Positions 16,709 through 26,560 of a DNA stretch of 64,000 nt are shown here, piece after piece (the stretch's first letter is position 1; every line of letters starts with the position of its first letter). Under the pieces are notes generated by a model, which was not told where the DNA came from, made no database searches, and saw nothing but the letters and a program-made list of their open reading frames with translations. The stretch comes from Pseudoduganella lurida (GTDB lineage: Bacteria; Pseudomonadota; Gammaproteobacteria; Burkholderiales; Burkholderiaceae_D). The stretch covers positions 1 to 64,000 of the forward strand of contig NZ_VLLB01000004.1 of the NCBI RefSeq assembly GCF_007830455.1, written 5' to 3'. The position numbers and the translations under genes are program-made.

Positions 16709-17823
16709 GCCGCACCCCCTGCCCGCTTGCGCGACGCGAACAGGGCGCGCGGGTGCCAGCGGCTGTTCACGTTCAGGCGCCACGCGAACAGCGCCACGAC
16801 GGTGAGCAGCGCCGCCACGTGCAGGGGCCACCAGCCCATCGCGAAGCTGAAGCGGCCCTGCTTCACGCTGGATTCGAACAGTTTCACCACGTTGTTATAG
16901 GCGAAGAAGATCAGGATCGCGATGATCAGGTTCGTGGAACTGCCGGCGCGGGGATTGACGAAGCCGAGCGGGATCGCCAGCAGCATCAGCACGAAGCAGG
17001 TGATCGGCAGCGAGATGCGCACCAGCAGCTCGGCGCGCGCTTCGTTGTTCGGCACCTTGATCAGCGTGGCAGTGGGAATCGCGTCGACGCCCTGGATCTC
17101 GCCCAGTTCGGCCGTCTGCTGTGCCACGCGCATCTTGTAGCTGTCGAATTCCATCGTCTGGAAGTCGGCCTGGCCGGGCTGGCCCTGGTAGCGCCGGCCG
17201 TTCTTCAGCACCAGGTAGCGCTGGCCGTTGTCGCCCGTTTCGATCACGCCTTCCTTGGCCACGATGACGGCCGTGCCGCGCGCATCCACCTGGTTGACGA
17301 ACACGTTCTGCACGGCCGCCGTCTGGCCCGCGGCCCCCTCGACGAAGAAGATGCGGTTGGTGGAGCCGGATTCCTTGAACTGGCCGGGCGAGACCTTCTG
17401 CAGGTCCTCGCGCTTGGCGAAGCGCTCCACGTACTGGGCGCTCTGCTGCTTGGCCCATGGCCCCACGTAGAACGCCAGCACGGCGGTGATGGCGATGATC
17501 GGCAGGCCGAAGGTGAGCACGGGGCGGATCCACGCCGTCAGGCTCTGGCCGGAAGCGAACCACACCACCATCTCGGAATCGCGGTAGGAGCGCGTGACGA
17601 CCATCAGCACGGCGATGAAGCTGGTCAGCGCCAGGATCAGTGGCAGATAATTGAGGGCGGCGAAGGCGATGAGCGCGAGCACGTCGGACGATGCGATCTT
17701 GCCGCCGGCCGCTTCGCCGAGGATGCGGATCAGCGTCCACGTGACGATGATGGTGAACAGCACCGTAAAGGTGGCCCCGGCGGAGCTGGCCAATTCACGC
17801 CTGAGGGCGCGTTGAAAAATCAT
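16705..17823 (-). CDS. lptF: LPS export permease LptF
   Basis: 372-residue partner of LptG. MIFQRALRRELASSAGATFTV begins the first membrane helix; a periplasmic beta-rich domain lies at about 130-260 and three membrane segments follow. First gene of lptF-lptG-cbiX, divergent from pepA. A minus-strand TATAAG hexamer (17830-17835, with TTACAA 17 bases further upstream) lies only 6 bases before the ATG and no Shine-Dalgarno sequence is present, so the mRNA may be leaderless. Confidence 0.93.
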   Translation of the reverse strand: MIFQRALRRELASSAGATFTVLFTIIVTWTLIRILGEAAGGKIASSDVLALIAFAALNYLPLILALTSFIAVLMVVTRSYRDSEMVVWFASGQSLTAWIRPVLTFGLPIIAITAVLAFYVGPWAKQQSAQYVERFAKREDLQKVSPGQFKESGSTNRIFFVEGAAGQTAAVQNVFVNQVDARGTAVIVAKEGVIETGDNGQRYLVLKNGRRYQGQPGQADFQTMEFDSYKMRVAQQTAELGEIQGVDAIPTATLIKVPNNEARAELLVRISLPITCFVLMLLAIPLGFVNPRAGSSTNLIIAILIFFAYNNVVKLFESSVKQGRFSFAMGWWPLHVAALLTVVALFAWRLNVNSRWHPRALFASRKRAGGAA

Positions 17824-17909
17824 TCGAAGCTTATAATTCGTTTAGTTTAGTTTTGTAACAGCATTGCTGCGCCGCCATCGGGCGAGCGCGAGCACCTACG
17901 GAGAACCTA

Positions 17910-19403
17910 ATGGACTTTAGCATAAAAGCATTCGACACAAAGAACACGATCGCGTCCGCGCGAAGCGGCTGTGTCGCAGTGGCTGTATTCGAAAACAGGA
18001 AGCTTTCGGGCGCCGCCCAGGCCCTCGACGGCGCCGGCGACATCACGCAGGCCCTGAAGTCCGGCGACATTACCGGCAAGGCCGGCACCACGCTGCTGCT
18101 GCGCGGCGTGCAGGGCGTGGCGGCCGAACGCGTGCTGCTCGTTGGCCTGGGCAACGCGGACAGCGTGACCGAGAAGGCCTACAGCACCGGCGTCCAGGCC
18201 GCACTGAAGGTGTTCGCCACCCTGGGCGCGGCGGACGCCATTATGGCACTGCCACTGGCGGAAGTGAATGGCCGCGACGCCGCCTGGGCGATCCAGACGA
18301 CCGTGCTGGCCGCGCGTGACGCGATCTACCGCACCGACGCGCAGAAATCGAAGAAGGATCCGGCACCGGCCGGCGTGCGCAAGCTGACCCTGGCCGTGCC
18401 GGGCAATGCCGCCGGCAAGGCCGCGCTGGCGCAGGCCATCGCCGTGGCGAACGGCGTGAAGCTCACGAAGGACCTGGCCAACCTGTCGGCCAACGTCTGC
18501 ACGCCGACCTACCTGGCCGACACCGCGAAGCAGCTGGCCCGCGATTACCAGTTCAACGTGGAAGTCCTGGAGCGCAAGCAGCTCGAAGCGCTGAAGATGG
18601 GCAGCTTCCTGTCCGTCACCAACGGCAGCGAGCAGCCGCCGAAGTTCATCGTCCTGAAGCACATGGGCGGCAAGCCGAAGGATGCGCCGGTCGTCCTGGT
18701 CGGCAAGGGCATCACGTTCGACACGGGCGGCATCTCGATCAAGGCCGGTCCCGGCATGGACGAGATGAAGTACGACATGGGCGGCGCCGCCTCGGTGCTG
18801 GGCACCTTCCGCGCGATCGGCGAAATGGGCCTGAAGCTGAACGTGATCGGCATCGTGCCGTCGTGCGAGAACATGCCGTCCGGCCGCGCCACCAAGCCGG
18901 GCGACATCGTCACGTCGATGAACGGCCTGACGATCGAAGTGCTGAACACGGATGCCGAAGGCCGCCTGATCCTGTGCGACGCGCTGACCTACGCCGAGCG
19001 CTTCAACCCGGCCGCCGTGATCGACGTGGCCACGCTGACCGGCGCCTGCATCGTGGCACTGGGCCACCACCACAGCGGCCTGTTCACGCGCGACGACGAC
19101 CAGCACAATGCGCTGGCCGAGGAAATCGCCGCGGCCGGCCGCGCCACGGGCGACACCACGTGGCGCCTGCCGATCGGCGAACAGTACAACGACCAGCTGA
19201 AGTCGAACTTCGCCGACCTGGCCAACATCGGCTCGCCGGGCGGCGCATCGTGCACGGCCGCCGCATTCCTGGAAAACTTCACGCGCAAGTACCCGTGGGC
19301 CCACCTGGACATCGCCGGCACGGCATGGAAATCGGGCGCTGCGAAAGGTGCCACCGGCCGCCCGGTGCCGCTGCTGACCAACTTCCTGCTCAATCGCGTG
19401 TAA
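17910..19403 (+). CDS. pepA: leucyl aminopeptidase (M17)
   Basis: 497-residue cytosolic aminopeptidase that removes N-terminal amino acids from peptides; hexameric, two Mn/Zn ions per subunit. The C-terminal catalytic domain carries [14 protein letters not shown] (metal-binding Lys and Asp) and the family signature NTDAEGRL at residues 346-353. CGGAGAA is well spaced before the ATG. Divergent from lptF, a common arrangement in betaproteobacteria. In E. coli PepA also binds DNA; nothing here shows whether that applies. Confidence 0.95.
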   Translation: MDFSIKAFDTKNTIASARSGCVAVAVFENRKLSGAAQALDGAGDITQALKSGDITGKAGTTLLLRGVQGVAAERVLLVGLGNADSVTEKAYSTGVQAALKVFATLGAADAIMALPLAEVNGRDAAWAIQTTVLAARDAIYRTDAQKSKKDPAPAGVRKLTLAVPGNAAGKAALAQAIAVANGVKLTKDLANLSANVCTPTYLADTAKQLARDYQFNVEVLERKQLEALKMGSFLSVTNGSEQPPKFIVLKHMGGKPKDAPVVLVGKGITFDTGGISIKAGPGMDEMKYDMGGAASVLGTFRAIGEMGLKLNVIGIVPSCENMPSGRATKPGDIVTSMNGLTIEVLNTDAEGRLILCDALTYAERFNPAAVIDVATLTGACIVALGHHHSGLFTRDDDQHNALAEEIAAAGRATGDTTWRLPIGEQYNDQLKSNFADLANIGSPGGASCTAAAFLENFTRKYPWAHLDIAGTAWKSGAAKGATGRPVPLLTNFLLNRV

Positions 19404-19442
19404 TGCGCTGCGCGTGATCGGATGCCGATCGCGGTGATGGAG

Positions 19443-19467
19443 GCGGCCCTGCGCGGGCCGCTTTTTT
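19443..19467 (+). terminator. pepA terminator
   Basis: GCGGCCC / GGGCCGC hairpin with a 5-base loop followed by six T residues, 40 bases after the pepA stop. Confidence 0.9.
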
Positions 19468-19594
19468 ATTGGCGATCGCAGGCGCTGAAACAGGTGTCTG
19501 ACACCATCCCCGCCACGCTGCGCGTTTGCCTCGCCTCAGGCCGTCGGGCGTGGCGTGAGACACCGAGATTGCACCGGCCCGGCGCAAGGAACGT

Positions 19595-20146
19595 TCAGTA
19601 GATGACGGAGCCGCCCTGCGGTGGCGCAGGCGGTGTCGAGGGTGCTGGAGTGGGCTGGACGGCAGGCTGGCTCGCCTGCGGCGGCGCGGCAGGGGCCGCG
19701 GCGGGGGAAGCGGCAGGCGCCGGCGCGGCGGCCGGCTGCGGCTGGGCAGGTGGCACCCGCTGAAGCAGCACGGTGAGCGTGGCGGGATAGTCGAAGCCGG
19801 CGCCCGTCTGGCGGTCGATGTACTGGCCGGCACCGGCGGTGAGCAGGATATTGCCCCAGCGCGAGCTGTTCTGCTTCGGCCCGATCTCGTCGACGGCCCA
19901 CACGTCGTTCTGGCGGCAGTCGACCACCAGCGGCTTCGTGCTCTTGCGGATCTGCACGCGGCCGGGCGAATGGACGAACCAGCGCCCCACGTCGTTGGAC
20001 AGCACGCAGCCGATGCCGGCCACCTGCTGGTGATCCAGCACCGTCTGCACCATGACATACTGTTCGGTGGTTTCAGTGAGCGTGCCGCAGCCTGCGGCAG
20101 CGATGGACAGCGCGCCGCCGATGGCCACACGACGCAGCGCGGACAA
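19595..20146 (-). CDS. small outer-membrane or periplasmic lipoprotein
   Basis: About 183 residues. A signal peptide (LSALRRVAIGGALSIAAAGC) ends in a lipobox Ala-Ala-Gly-Cys. The mature part keeps the pattern VLSNDVGRWFVHSPGRVQIRKS and ..VDCRQND, and the last 60 residues are almost only Pro and Ala. The start is uncertain: the TTG at 20146 gives a normal lipoprotein signal sequence with a weak AGG upstream, whereas the longest frame begins at 20305. The family is one of unnamed lipoproteins with a beta-rich body; function unknown. The Pro/Ala tail may span the peptidoglycan. Confidence 0.6.
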   Translation of the reverse strand: MSALRRVAIGGALSIAAAGCGTLTETTEQYVMVQTVLDHQQVAGIGCVLSNDVGRWFVHSPGRVQIRKSTKPLVVDCRQNDVWAVDEIGPKQNSSRWGNILLTAGAGQYIDRQTGAGFDYPATLTVLLQRVPPAQPQPAAAPAPAASPAAAPAAPPQASQPAVQPTPAPSTPPAPPQGGSVIY

Positions 20147-20310
20147 GCAATACCTACGCTGGAAGCACTTCGACAGGAAAGCCAGCGGCTGTAAAGCCAG
20201 CAGCACAACGGACGCAGTCAAGCCGCCCGCCACTGGCGCGGCATCAGCCAATCCGGCGCGGCGCGCTGGCACCGTGCCGGACCTGGACGTCTGCCGGGTC
20301 GGCATGCAGC

Positions 20311-20685
20311 TCAGTCGCCGTTCTTGGCGGCCTGCTTCTGCTTCAGTCCCTGGATGACATGCAGGATGTCGTCCATGGCCGTATCGTCCCGGCTCTTGAG
20401 TGCCGAGAAGGCATCGAGCACTTCGTTCAGCACCTGCGTGCGGACTTCGGCTTCATCCGCGGCGATGACCGGGGGACGTGCCGCGGCGCCGGCGCGCGCG
20501 GTTTTCTCGACGGCTTCCTTCGGCGCAGCCTTGCGGCCAGCCGGCGTCTTGCCGTGTTCCAGTGCCGCCTGCCAGATCAGCCAGCGGCGCTGCGTTTCAA
20601 AGACCAGATATTCTTCCGGCTTGTCTTCGCGGCGGCGGACGATGTGTCCGTCTTTCTGAGCCCATGTTTCGAATGCAGATCGCAT
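20311..20685 (-). CDS. small protein with phage-type W-x2-WQAA motif
   Basis: 124-residue, charged, soluble protein. The N-terminal part (FETWAQKDGH...YLVFETQRRWLIWQAAL) resembles the short proteins found in many phage genomes with an F-x2-W ... W-x2-WQAA pattern. The middle is Ala/Lys-rich, and the end (EVLDAFSALKSRDDTAMDDILHVIQGLKQKQ) is a predicted helix. AAAGGAAG precedes the ATG. It stands alone, with an AT-rich upstream region. Phage origin is inference; function unknown. Confidence 0.55.
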   Translation of the reverse strand: MRSAFETWAQKDGHIVRRREDKPEEYLVFETQRRWLIWQAALEHGKTPAGRKAAPKEAVEKTARAGAAARPPVIAADEAEVRTQVLNEVLDAFSALKSRDDTAMDDILHVIQGLKQKQAAKNGD

Positions 20686-20745
20686 TTTCTTCCTTTACAA
20701 ATGCTTTGCACGTTTAAACCAAGTGTTTCTAGATAGTACCACCAC

Positions 20746-20759
20746 TTGTCGCACGACAA
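20746..20759. promoter_or_regulatory. perfect palindrome, operator candidate
   Basis: TTGTCG-CA-CGACAA, arms of 6 bases with a 2-base centre, overlapping the -35/spacer region of the likely promoter (-10 TACTAT at 20733-20738, minus strand) of the small gene at 20311. The protein that would bind is unknown. Confidence 0.4.
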
Positions 20760-21020
20760 CATCACAGCAGCATTTTTTTTGCAATGTTGTTGCGCCGACG
20801 ACGCCTGAGCCGGCCGGACAGTCCCGGGAACGTACCTGGAAGCCGCCATATCTGGATGAGCCAACAGGTTGCCAGCAGTGTTGCGCTGCTTTCTTACCGC
20901 GCCGGACCAGCAAAGTATACGTCGAATCAGGCATTTGCCAGACTGATTTTAGTACTATTTTGATAACTGAAAGGCTAAAACGGCAATTATTTTCGATGAA
21001 GCCGCATTTTGCAACAGAAA

Positions 21021-21048
21021 TTGCGTCTGAGAGTAGTCTAGTTATATT
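21021..21048 (+). promoter_or_regulatory. xthA promoter candidate
   Basis: TTGCGT (21021-21026), 16-base spacer, TATATT (21043-21048), about 110 bases upstream of the xthA start. Confidence 0.4.
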
Positions 21049-21164
21049 CAATTGCTGACTTACTGCAATTGTTTGTTTGGCTATTGTATTCGTTTTCACG
21101 CTCTTTTGGGAGTGGCCTTTGCGGTAAGATGCGCCCCGTTTCGCGAATACTTACAAGGATTAAC

Positions 21165-21929
21165 ATGCAGCTCGCCACCTGGAACGTCAATTCCCTCAAT
21201 GTCCGGCTACCCCATCTGCTGCAATGGCTGGAAGCCAATCCTGTCGACGTGATCTGCCTCCAGGAGACCAAGCTCACGGACGACAAATTCCCCGTCGCCG
21301 CACTGGAAGCCGCCGGCTACCAGGTGCAGTTCAGCGGCCAGAAAACTTATAACGGGGTGGCCATCGCCTCGCGCCTGCCGATGGGCGACGTGGTGCGCAA
21401 CAACCCGCTGTATCCGGACGAGCAGCAGCGCATCCTGGCCGCCACGATCGACGGCATCCGCGTCGTCTGCGCCTATGTACCGAACGGCCAGGCGGTCGGT
21501 TCCGACAAATACACTTATAAACTGGGCTGGATGGCGGCCCTGCGCGACTGGCTGGCCGCCGAGCTGGCGGGCAACCCGCAGCTGGCCGTGCTGGGCGACT
21601 ACAACGTGGCGCCGGAAGACCGCGACGTGCACGACCCGGCCGCCTGGGAAGGCGAAGTGCACGTGTCGCCGGCCGAGCGCGCGGCATTCCAGGCCCTGCT
21701 GGACCTGGGCCTGGCCGATGCCTTCCGCCGCTTCGACCAACCGGAAAAAAGCTACAGCTGGTGGGATTACCGCATGCTGCGCTTCCAGAAGAACCAGGGC
21801 CTGCGCATCGACCACGTGCTGCTCTCCGCGCCGCTGGCGGAACGCTGCACGGCGTGCGTGATCGACCGGGCGCCGCGCAAGTGGCAGCAGCCGTCCGACC
21901 ACGTGCCGGTCATCGCCACGCTGGCTTAG
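21165..21929 (+). CDS. xthA: exodeoxyribonuclease III
   Basis: 254-residue EEP-family nuclease: AP endonuclease and 3'-5' exonuclease in base-excision repair. MQLATWNVNSLNVRLPHLLQWL, the metal-binding CLQETKL, the GDYNVAPEDRDVHDP catalytic loop and the terminal SDHVPVIATL are all intact. The ATG at 21165 follows ACAAGGATTAAC. Convergent with the PAS/GGDEF/EAL gene (25-base gap without a clear hairpin). Confidence 0.94.
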   Translation: MQLATWNVNSLNVRLPHLLQWLEANPVDVICLQETKLTDDKFPVAALEAAGYQVQFSGQKTYNGVAIASRLPMGDVVRNNPLYPDEQQRILAATIDGIRVVCAYVPNGQAVGSDKYTYKLGWMAALRDWLAAELAGNPQLAVLGDYNVAPEDRDVHDPAAWEGEVHVSPAERAAFQALLDLGLADAFRRFDQPEKSYSWWDYRMLRFQKNQGLRIDHVLLSAPLAERCTACVIDRAPRKWQQPSDHVPVIATLA

Positions 21930-21954
21930 GCAATCCCGCCCTCGGCCACGCCTC

Positions 21955-24900
21955 TCAGCCCGCGCTCCGCTCCAGCATGTTCTGCGCATTGGCGCGCGGC
22001 ACGGGCTGCGAGAACAGGTAGCCCTGGGCGAACTGGCAGCCCTGCCGCTGCAGCAGGGCGTACTGCCCTTCCGTCTCCACGCCTTCGGCCACCACCGAGA
22101 GCTGCAGGCTGTCCGACAGCGCGATGATCGCCGCCACGATGGCGCGGTCCTCCGCGCTCTCTTCCAGGTCCTTGATGAAGGCCCGGTCGATCTTGATCTT
22201 CCGGACCGGGAAGCGCTTCAGGTAGGCCAGGCTGGAATAGCCCGTGCCGAAATCGTCGATCGACAGGCGGATGCCCATCGCGTTGATCTGGCCGAGAATG
22301 TCCAGCGTCTGCTCGCCATGCTGCATCAGCGCCGTTTCCGTGATCTCGAATTCCAGCAGGGCCGGATCGACGCCCGTCTCGTCCAGGATGCGGCGCACCG
22401 CCGGTACCAGGCTGCGGTGCATGAACTGGCGCGGCGACAGGTTCACGGCCAGCGGCACGGGCGCCAGGCCCTGGCGCTTCCACTCCGTGATCTGCTCGCA
22501 GGCGCGCCGGATCACCCACTCGCCCACCGGCACGATCAGGCCGTTCTCCTCGATGATGGGGATGAACTTGTCCGGCCCCACCAGGCCGGTGCCGGGACGC
22601 CGCCAGCGGAGAAGCACTTCCATCGTGTGCAGGCGGCGCGTGCCGATGTCCATGATCGGCTGGAAGTGCAGCTCGAACTGGTTCAGCGCCAGCGCGCTGC
22701 GCAGGCTGCTCTCCAGTTCCAGGTAGGAGGCCGAAGCGCTCATCTTCTGCGTGAAGAACTGCCAGTTGTTGCGCCCTGCCTGCTTGGCGTGGTACATGGC
22801 CGCATCGGCATGGCGCATCAGCGTCTCGACATCGCCGCCATCGTCCGGACACAGGCAGATGCCGATCGACGGGGTCACATGCAGCGTATGGCCCTCCAGC
22901 GGGAACGGGGCGGCCAGCGCGTCGATGATCTTGTCGGCCACCTGCGATGCCTCGGCCGCCTCGCGGATGCCCGGCACCAGCACCACGAACTCGTCGCCAC
23001 CGAGCCGCGCCACGGTATCGCTGGCGCGCACCGCGCGGCACAGCCGCCCCGCCACTTCCTGCAGCAATGCGTCGCCGGCGAGGTGGCCCAGCGAATCGTT
23101 GATGGTCTTGAAGCGGTCCAGGTCGAGGAACATCACGGCCAGCTGCTGGCCGGTGCGCTGCGCGGACAGCACGGCGCGCTCCAGCCGGTCCGCCAGCAGC
23201 GCGCGGTTCGGCAGGCCCGTCAGGCTGTCGTGGTAGGCCATGTGGTGTACGCGCGCCTCGGCCTGGCGGCGCTCGACGATCTCGCCCTGCAGCATGGCAT
23301 TCGCGCCGGCCAGTTCGGCGGTGCGTTCCAGCACGCGCACTTCCAGTTCGTCGCGCGCGCGGCGGATCGCCTCGGCCGATTCGCGGCGCGCCGTCACGTC
23401 GTCCACCATCCAGACCGAACGGCCCTTCGGCTGCTTCCAGTCGAACGGCCGGCCGGACATGCGGCCCCAGAACGTGCTGCCATCCTTGCGGCGCAATTCG
23501 TATTCGAGCGAACTGACCCGGCCCGCCATGAAGTCCGACGTGGTCTCGCGGCGTGCCACGGCCCAGGCGGCGTCGTCCGGATACAGCGCTTCGATCGGCA
23601 CGCCGGCCAGCTCGCCCGGGCCATAGCCGAACAGCTCTTCCATCTTGGCGTTGCAGCGCAGCGTGTAGCCGCCTTCGGCCACCGAGATGCCCAGCACCGC
23701 GCTGTCCAGGATCGCCTGGTTCTCCAGCAGCGCATTGCGCAGCGTGGCCTCGGCCGCCTTCTGCTTCGTGCGGTCCTCGGCGATCCAGATGGTGCCCTGC
23801 TCGGGTGCTTCGGGATTGACGACGTAGGCGATCAGCTGGGCCCAGAACGTGGTGTCGTCGTTGCGGCGCAGCTCCACTTCGGTCTGGAACGGCCGGGCCA
23901 GCGCCAGCAGCGGCGCGGCCTGCGCATCCGTTTCCTCGTAGGCGTCCTGCGACGGATACAGCAGCGTGGCCGGCATGCCCAGCGCCTCGTCGGCGTGGTA
24001 GCGGAACATCTCGCCGAAACCGCGGTTGTGCCGCGTGATCACGCCGTGGCGGATGAACAGGATGGAGATCGACGCATTCGTCATCAGCGCCTCGATCTCC
24101 ATTCCGTTCTGGCGCGACAGCGTCACGTCCTCCAGGATCCAGATCGTGCCGCCCTCGTGGTGCTCCAGGTCGACGGCGCTGGCGCGCACGCGGCACCAGA
24201 ACAGCGAACCGTCGCGGCGGCGGAACTGCATTTCCTTCTTCTCGAACGGCAGTCCCCGCGCCAGCACGGCGGTCCATTCGCGGCCGAACGCCTCGGAAGC
24301 TTCCGGCGAGGCGAACACGATGCCCGAATGCAGGCCGGCCATCTCCTCCGGCGTGTAGCCGAACATCTCGGCCATGCGCGGATTACAGCGCAACATGATC
24401 TGGTTCTTGGTGAACAGGATGCCGACCGAAGCATTGTCGAGGATGGCCTGCTGCTCCAGCAGCAGCTTGCGCGTGGCTTCGCTGCCCGTGCGCTGCTCGT
24501 TGATGTCCTCGACGATCCAGACCATGCCTGCCGCGGCATCGGCCGGATCGATCGCGCGGCCATGGGCACGGCACCAGAACAGCTGGCCGTCGCAGCGTCG
24601 CATGCGCGTCTCCAGGGTGACGGCGCGGCCATCGGCCAGCACCGGCAGCCATGCCATGCGCAACTCTTCGTATTGCTCGCGGTCCGGATACAGCACCAGG
24701 CTGGGCAGGCCCTCGAGCGCAGGCCGCTGGTAACCGAACATCTCGGCGGCGCGGCGGTTGCATTCGAAGATATGTTCGTGCTTGCTGAACAGGATGCCGA
24801 CGGCCGCATTTTCCAGGATGGCCTGCTGCTGCAGCAGCGTCTGGCGCAAGGCGCGCTGGTCGCGCAGCACGGCGCTGATGTCGCGCAGCACGATGGTGGC

Positions 24901-25224
24901 ACCGCGCAGGCCGAACCCGGCGGGCAGCGGCTTCATGGTGATTTCCACGGCCACTTCCTGGCCGCCCGCGAGGACGATGACGCTGTTCCACCGCCCCGCC
25001 ACGTTGCCCTGCAGCGCATCGCGCATGGCCTGTTCGCCCTCCTTGCGCACGCGTGCGGCCAGGAGTTCTTCCAGCGCCATGCCGCTCGCGCTGCCGGGCA
25101 GCAGCGCATCGAACTCCTCGTTGGACGCGACCATGATCCCATCCGCACCGCATGCGCAGGCCGGCATGCCGATCAGCTGCAGGGCATCGGCAATCGGGTC
25201 GTTGCGGGGGGAAGCGTGATTCAT
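21955..25224 (-). CDS. multi-PAS GGDEF/EAL cyclic-di-GMP protein
   Basis: 1089 residues without membrane segments. A divergent PAS-like region (about 10-120) is followed by four clearly repeated PAS/PAC units (about 135-250, 255-375, 380-500, 505-625; each with NxxxAEMFGY and FWxR-type motifs), a short coiled coil, GGDEF (intact RLGGDEF) and EAL. In the EAL domain the signature reads EVLLRW instead of EALLRW; the other catalytic motifs (DDFGTGYSSL, KIDRAFI, EGVET) are intact. It could make or break cyclic-di-GMP. The PAS units lack obvious haem or flavin residues, so the signal is unknown. Chosen start MNHASPRND at 25224. Confidence 0.9.
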   Translation of the reverse strand: MNHASPRNDPIADALQLIGMPACACGADGIMVASNEEFDALLPGSASGMALEELLAARVRKEGEQAMRDALQGNVAGRWNSVIVLAGGQEVAVEITMKPLPAGFGLRGATIVLRDISAVLRDQRALRQTLLQQQAILENAAVGILFSKHEHIFECNRRAAEMFGYQRPALEGLPSLVLYPDREQYEELRMAWLPVLADGRAVTLETRMRRCDGQLFWCRAHGRAIDPADAAAGMVWIVEDINEQRTGSEATRKLLLEQQAILDNASVGILFTKNQIMLRCNPRMAEMFGYTPEEMAGLHSGIVFASPEASEAFGREWTAVLARGLPFEKKEMQFRRRDGSLFWCRVRASAVDLEHHEGGTIWILEDVTLSRQNGMEIEALMTNASISILFIRHGVITRHNRGFGEMFRYHADEALGMPATLLYPSQDAYEETDAQAAPLLALARPFQTEVELRRNDDTTFWAQLIAYVVNPEAPEQGTIWIAEDRTKQKAAEATLRNALLENQAILDSAVLGISVAEGGYTLRCNAKMEELFGYGPGELAGVPIEALYPDDAAWAVARRETTSDFMAGRVSSLEYELRRKDGSTFWGRMSGRPFDWKQPKGRSVWMVDDVTARRESAEAIRRARDELEVRVLERTAELAGANAMLQGEIVERRQAEARVHHMAYHDSLTGLPNRALLADRLERAVLSAQRTGQQLAVMFLDLDRFKTINDSLGHLAGDALLQEVAGRLCRAVRASDTVARLGGDEFVVLVPGIREAAEASQVADKIIDALAAPFPLEGHTLHVTPSIGICLCPDDGGDVETLMRHADAAMYHAKQAGRNNWQFFTQKMSASASYLELESSLRSALALNQFELHFQPIMDIGTRRLHTMEVLLRWRRPGTGLVGPDKFIPIIEENGLIVPVGEWVIRRACEQITEWKRQGLAPVPLAVNLSPRQFMHRSLVPAVRRILDETGVDPALLEFEITETALMQHGEQTLDILGQINAMGIRLSIDDFGTGYSSLAYLKRFPVRKIKIDRAFIKDLEESAEDRAIVAAIIALSDSLQLSVVAEGVETEGQYALLQRQGCQFAQGYLFSQPVPRANAQNMLERSAG

Positions 25225-25378
25225 GGATCCGGATGGTAGGTGGCAAGGCGGACTGCCTGAAGGCAACTCGCGAGCATGATGATAGCCCACCCGGACTCGC
25301 ACACGCCATGGACAAACGGCGCTGCCCGCGGTAGCGGGCATCATTACAACGGTTGGTTACAAGTTTCAGTCCTGAATT

Positions 25379-26560
25379 TTACATTTCCGGCACGCGCACC
25401 CAGCCTTCCATCAGCACGCGGGCACTGCGGCTCATGCTCGCCTTCGTCACCTGCCACTGGCCGTTGGCCTCCACCGCAGCGGCACCCACGCGCAGCGTGC
25501 CGGAGGGATGCCCGAAGCGCACCGCCGTGCGCACGCCGCCGCCGGCGGCCAGGTTGACGAGCGTGCCGGGAATCGCGGCGGCCGTGCCGATCGCCACGGC
25601 GGCGGTGCCCATCATGGCGTGGTGCAGCTTGCCCATCGACAGCGCGCGCACCAGCAGGTCGATGTCCTGGGCATGTACCCTCTTGCCGCTGGACGCCCCA
25701 TACGTGGCGGGCGGCGCCACGAAGGCGATCTTCGGCGTGTGCTGGCGGCGGGCCGCTTCGTCCACCTGCGCGATCAGTCCCATGCGCACCGCGCCATGCG
25801 CTCGGATCGTCTCGAACATCGCCAGCGCCTGCGGGCTGCCGTTGATGGCGTCCTGCAGCTCGGTGCCCGTGTAGCCGATGCTCGCCGCGTCAATGAAGAT
25901 GGTGGGGATGCCGGCATTGATCAGCGTGGCGCGCAGGGTGCCGACACCCGGCACGTCGAGATCGTCGACCAGGTGCCCGGTGGGGAACATGGCGCCCCCG
26001 CCGCCCTCCCCTTCGTCCGCCGGATCGAGGAACTCCAGCTGCACCTCGGCGGCCGGGAACGTCACGCCATCGAGTTCGAAATCACCCGTCTCCTGTACCG
26101 CGCCGCCGCTGACCGGCACGTGGGCCACGATCGTCTTGCCGATATTGGCCTGCCAGATGCGCACCACGCACAGGCCATTCTCCGGGATACGCGCCGGGTC
26201 GACCATGCCGGCCGCGATCGCGAACGGCCCGACCGCGGCGGACAGGTTGCCGCAATTGCCGCTCCAGTCCACGAACGGCTGGTCGATCGCGACCTGGCCG
26301 AACAGGTAGTCGACGTCATGCCCGGGCCGCGTGCTGGGCGACACGATGACGGCCTTGCTGGTGCTGGAGGTGGCGCCGCCCATGCCGTCGATCTGCTTGC
26401 CGTACGGGTCCGGGCTGCCGATCACGCGCAGCAGCAGCGCGTCGCGCGCGGCACCCGGCACCTGCGCGGCGGCCGGCAGGTCCTGCAGCCGGAAGAACAC
26501 GCCCTTGCTGGTGCCGCCGCGCATATAGGTCGCGGGGATCTTCACCTGCCCGCCGCTCAT
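25379..26560 (-). CDS. prpF: 2-methylaconitate cis-trans isomerase
   Basis: 393-residue PrpF of the diaminopimelate-epimerase fold. It accompanies AcnD and isomerises 2-methyl-cis-aconitate in the methylcitrate cycle. The N-terminus KIPATYMRGGTSKGVFF and QIDGMGGATSSTSK match the family. Last gene of the prp operon; its start overlaps the acnD stop by 4 bases. The ATG at 26560 was preferred over further upstream starts because the conserved N-terminus begins there. Confidence 0.93.
   Translation of the reverse strand: MSGGQVKIPATYMRGGTSKGVFFRLQDLPAAAQVPGAARDALLLRVIGSPDPYGKQIDGMGGATSSTSKAVIVSPSTRPGHDVDYLFGQVAIDQPFVDWSGNCGNLSAAVGPFAIAAGMVDPARIPENGLCVVRIWQANIGKTIVAHVPVSGGAVQETGDFELDGVTFPAAEVQLEFLDPADEGEGGGGAMFPTGHLVDDLDVPGVGTLRATLINAGIPTIFIDAASIGYTGTELQDAINGSPQALAMFETIRAHGAVRMGLIAQVDEAARRQHTPKIAFVAPPATYGASSGKRVHAQDIDLLVRALSMGKLHHAMMGTAAVAIGTAAAIPGTLVNLAAGGGVRTAVRFGHPSGTLRVGAAAVEANGQWQVTKASMSRSARVLMEGWVRVPEM

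Larger units (their letters stand above)
20686..21164. other. AT-rich intergenic region
   Basis: About 480 bases between two divergent genes, clearly richer in A+T than the surroundings. It contains a perfect palindrome TTGTCGCACGACAA (20746-20759) next to a minus-strand -10 candidate TACTAT (20733-20738), a run of eight T (about 20773-20780) and the xthA promoter candidate below. No convincing gene or structured RNA was seen. Confidence 0.6.

Noticed and set aside
22600..22640. EVL instead of EAL as proof of an inactive phosphodiesterase
   Set aside because: EVL variants can be active, and the remaining catalytic motifs are complete.
22318..25239. Open frame of 973 codons on the plus strand
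   Set aside because: Antisense shadow of the PAS/GGDEF/EAL gene, whose domains are all intact on the other strand.
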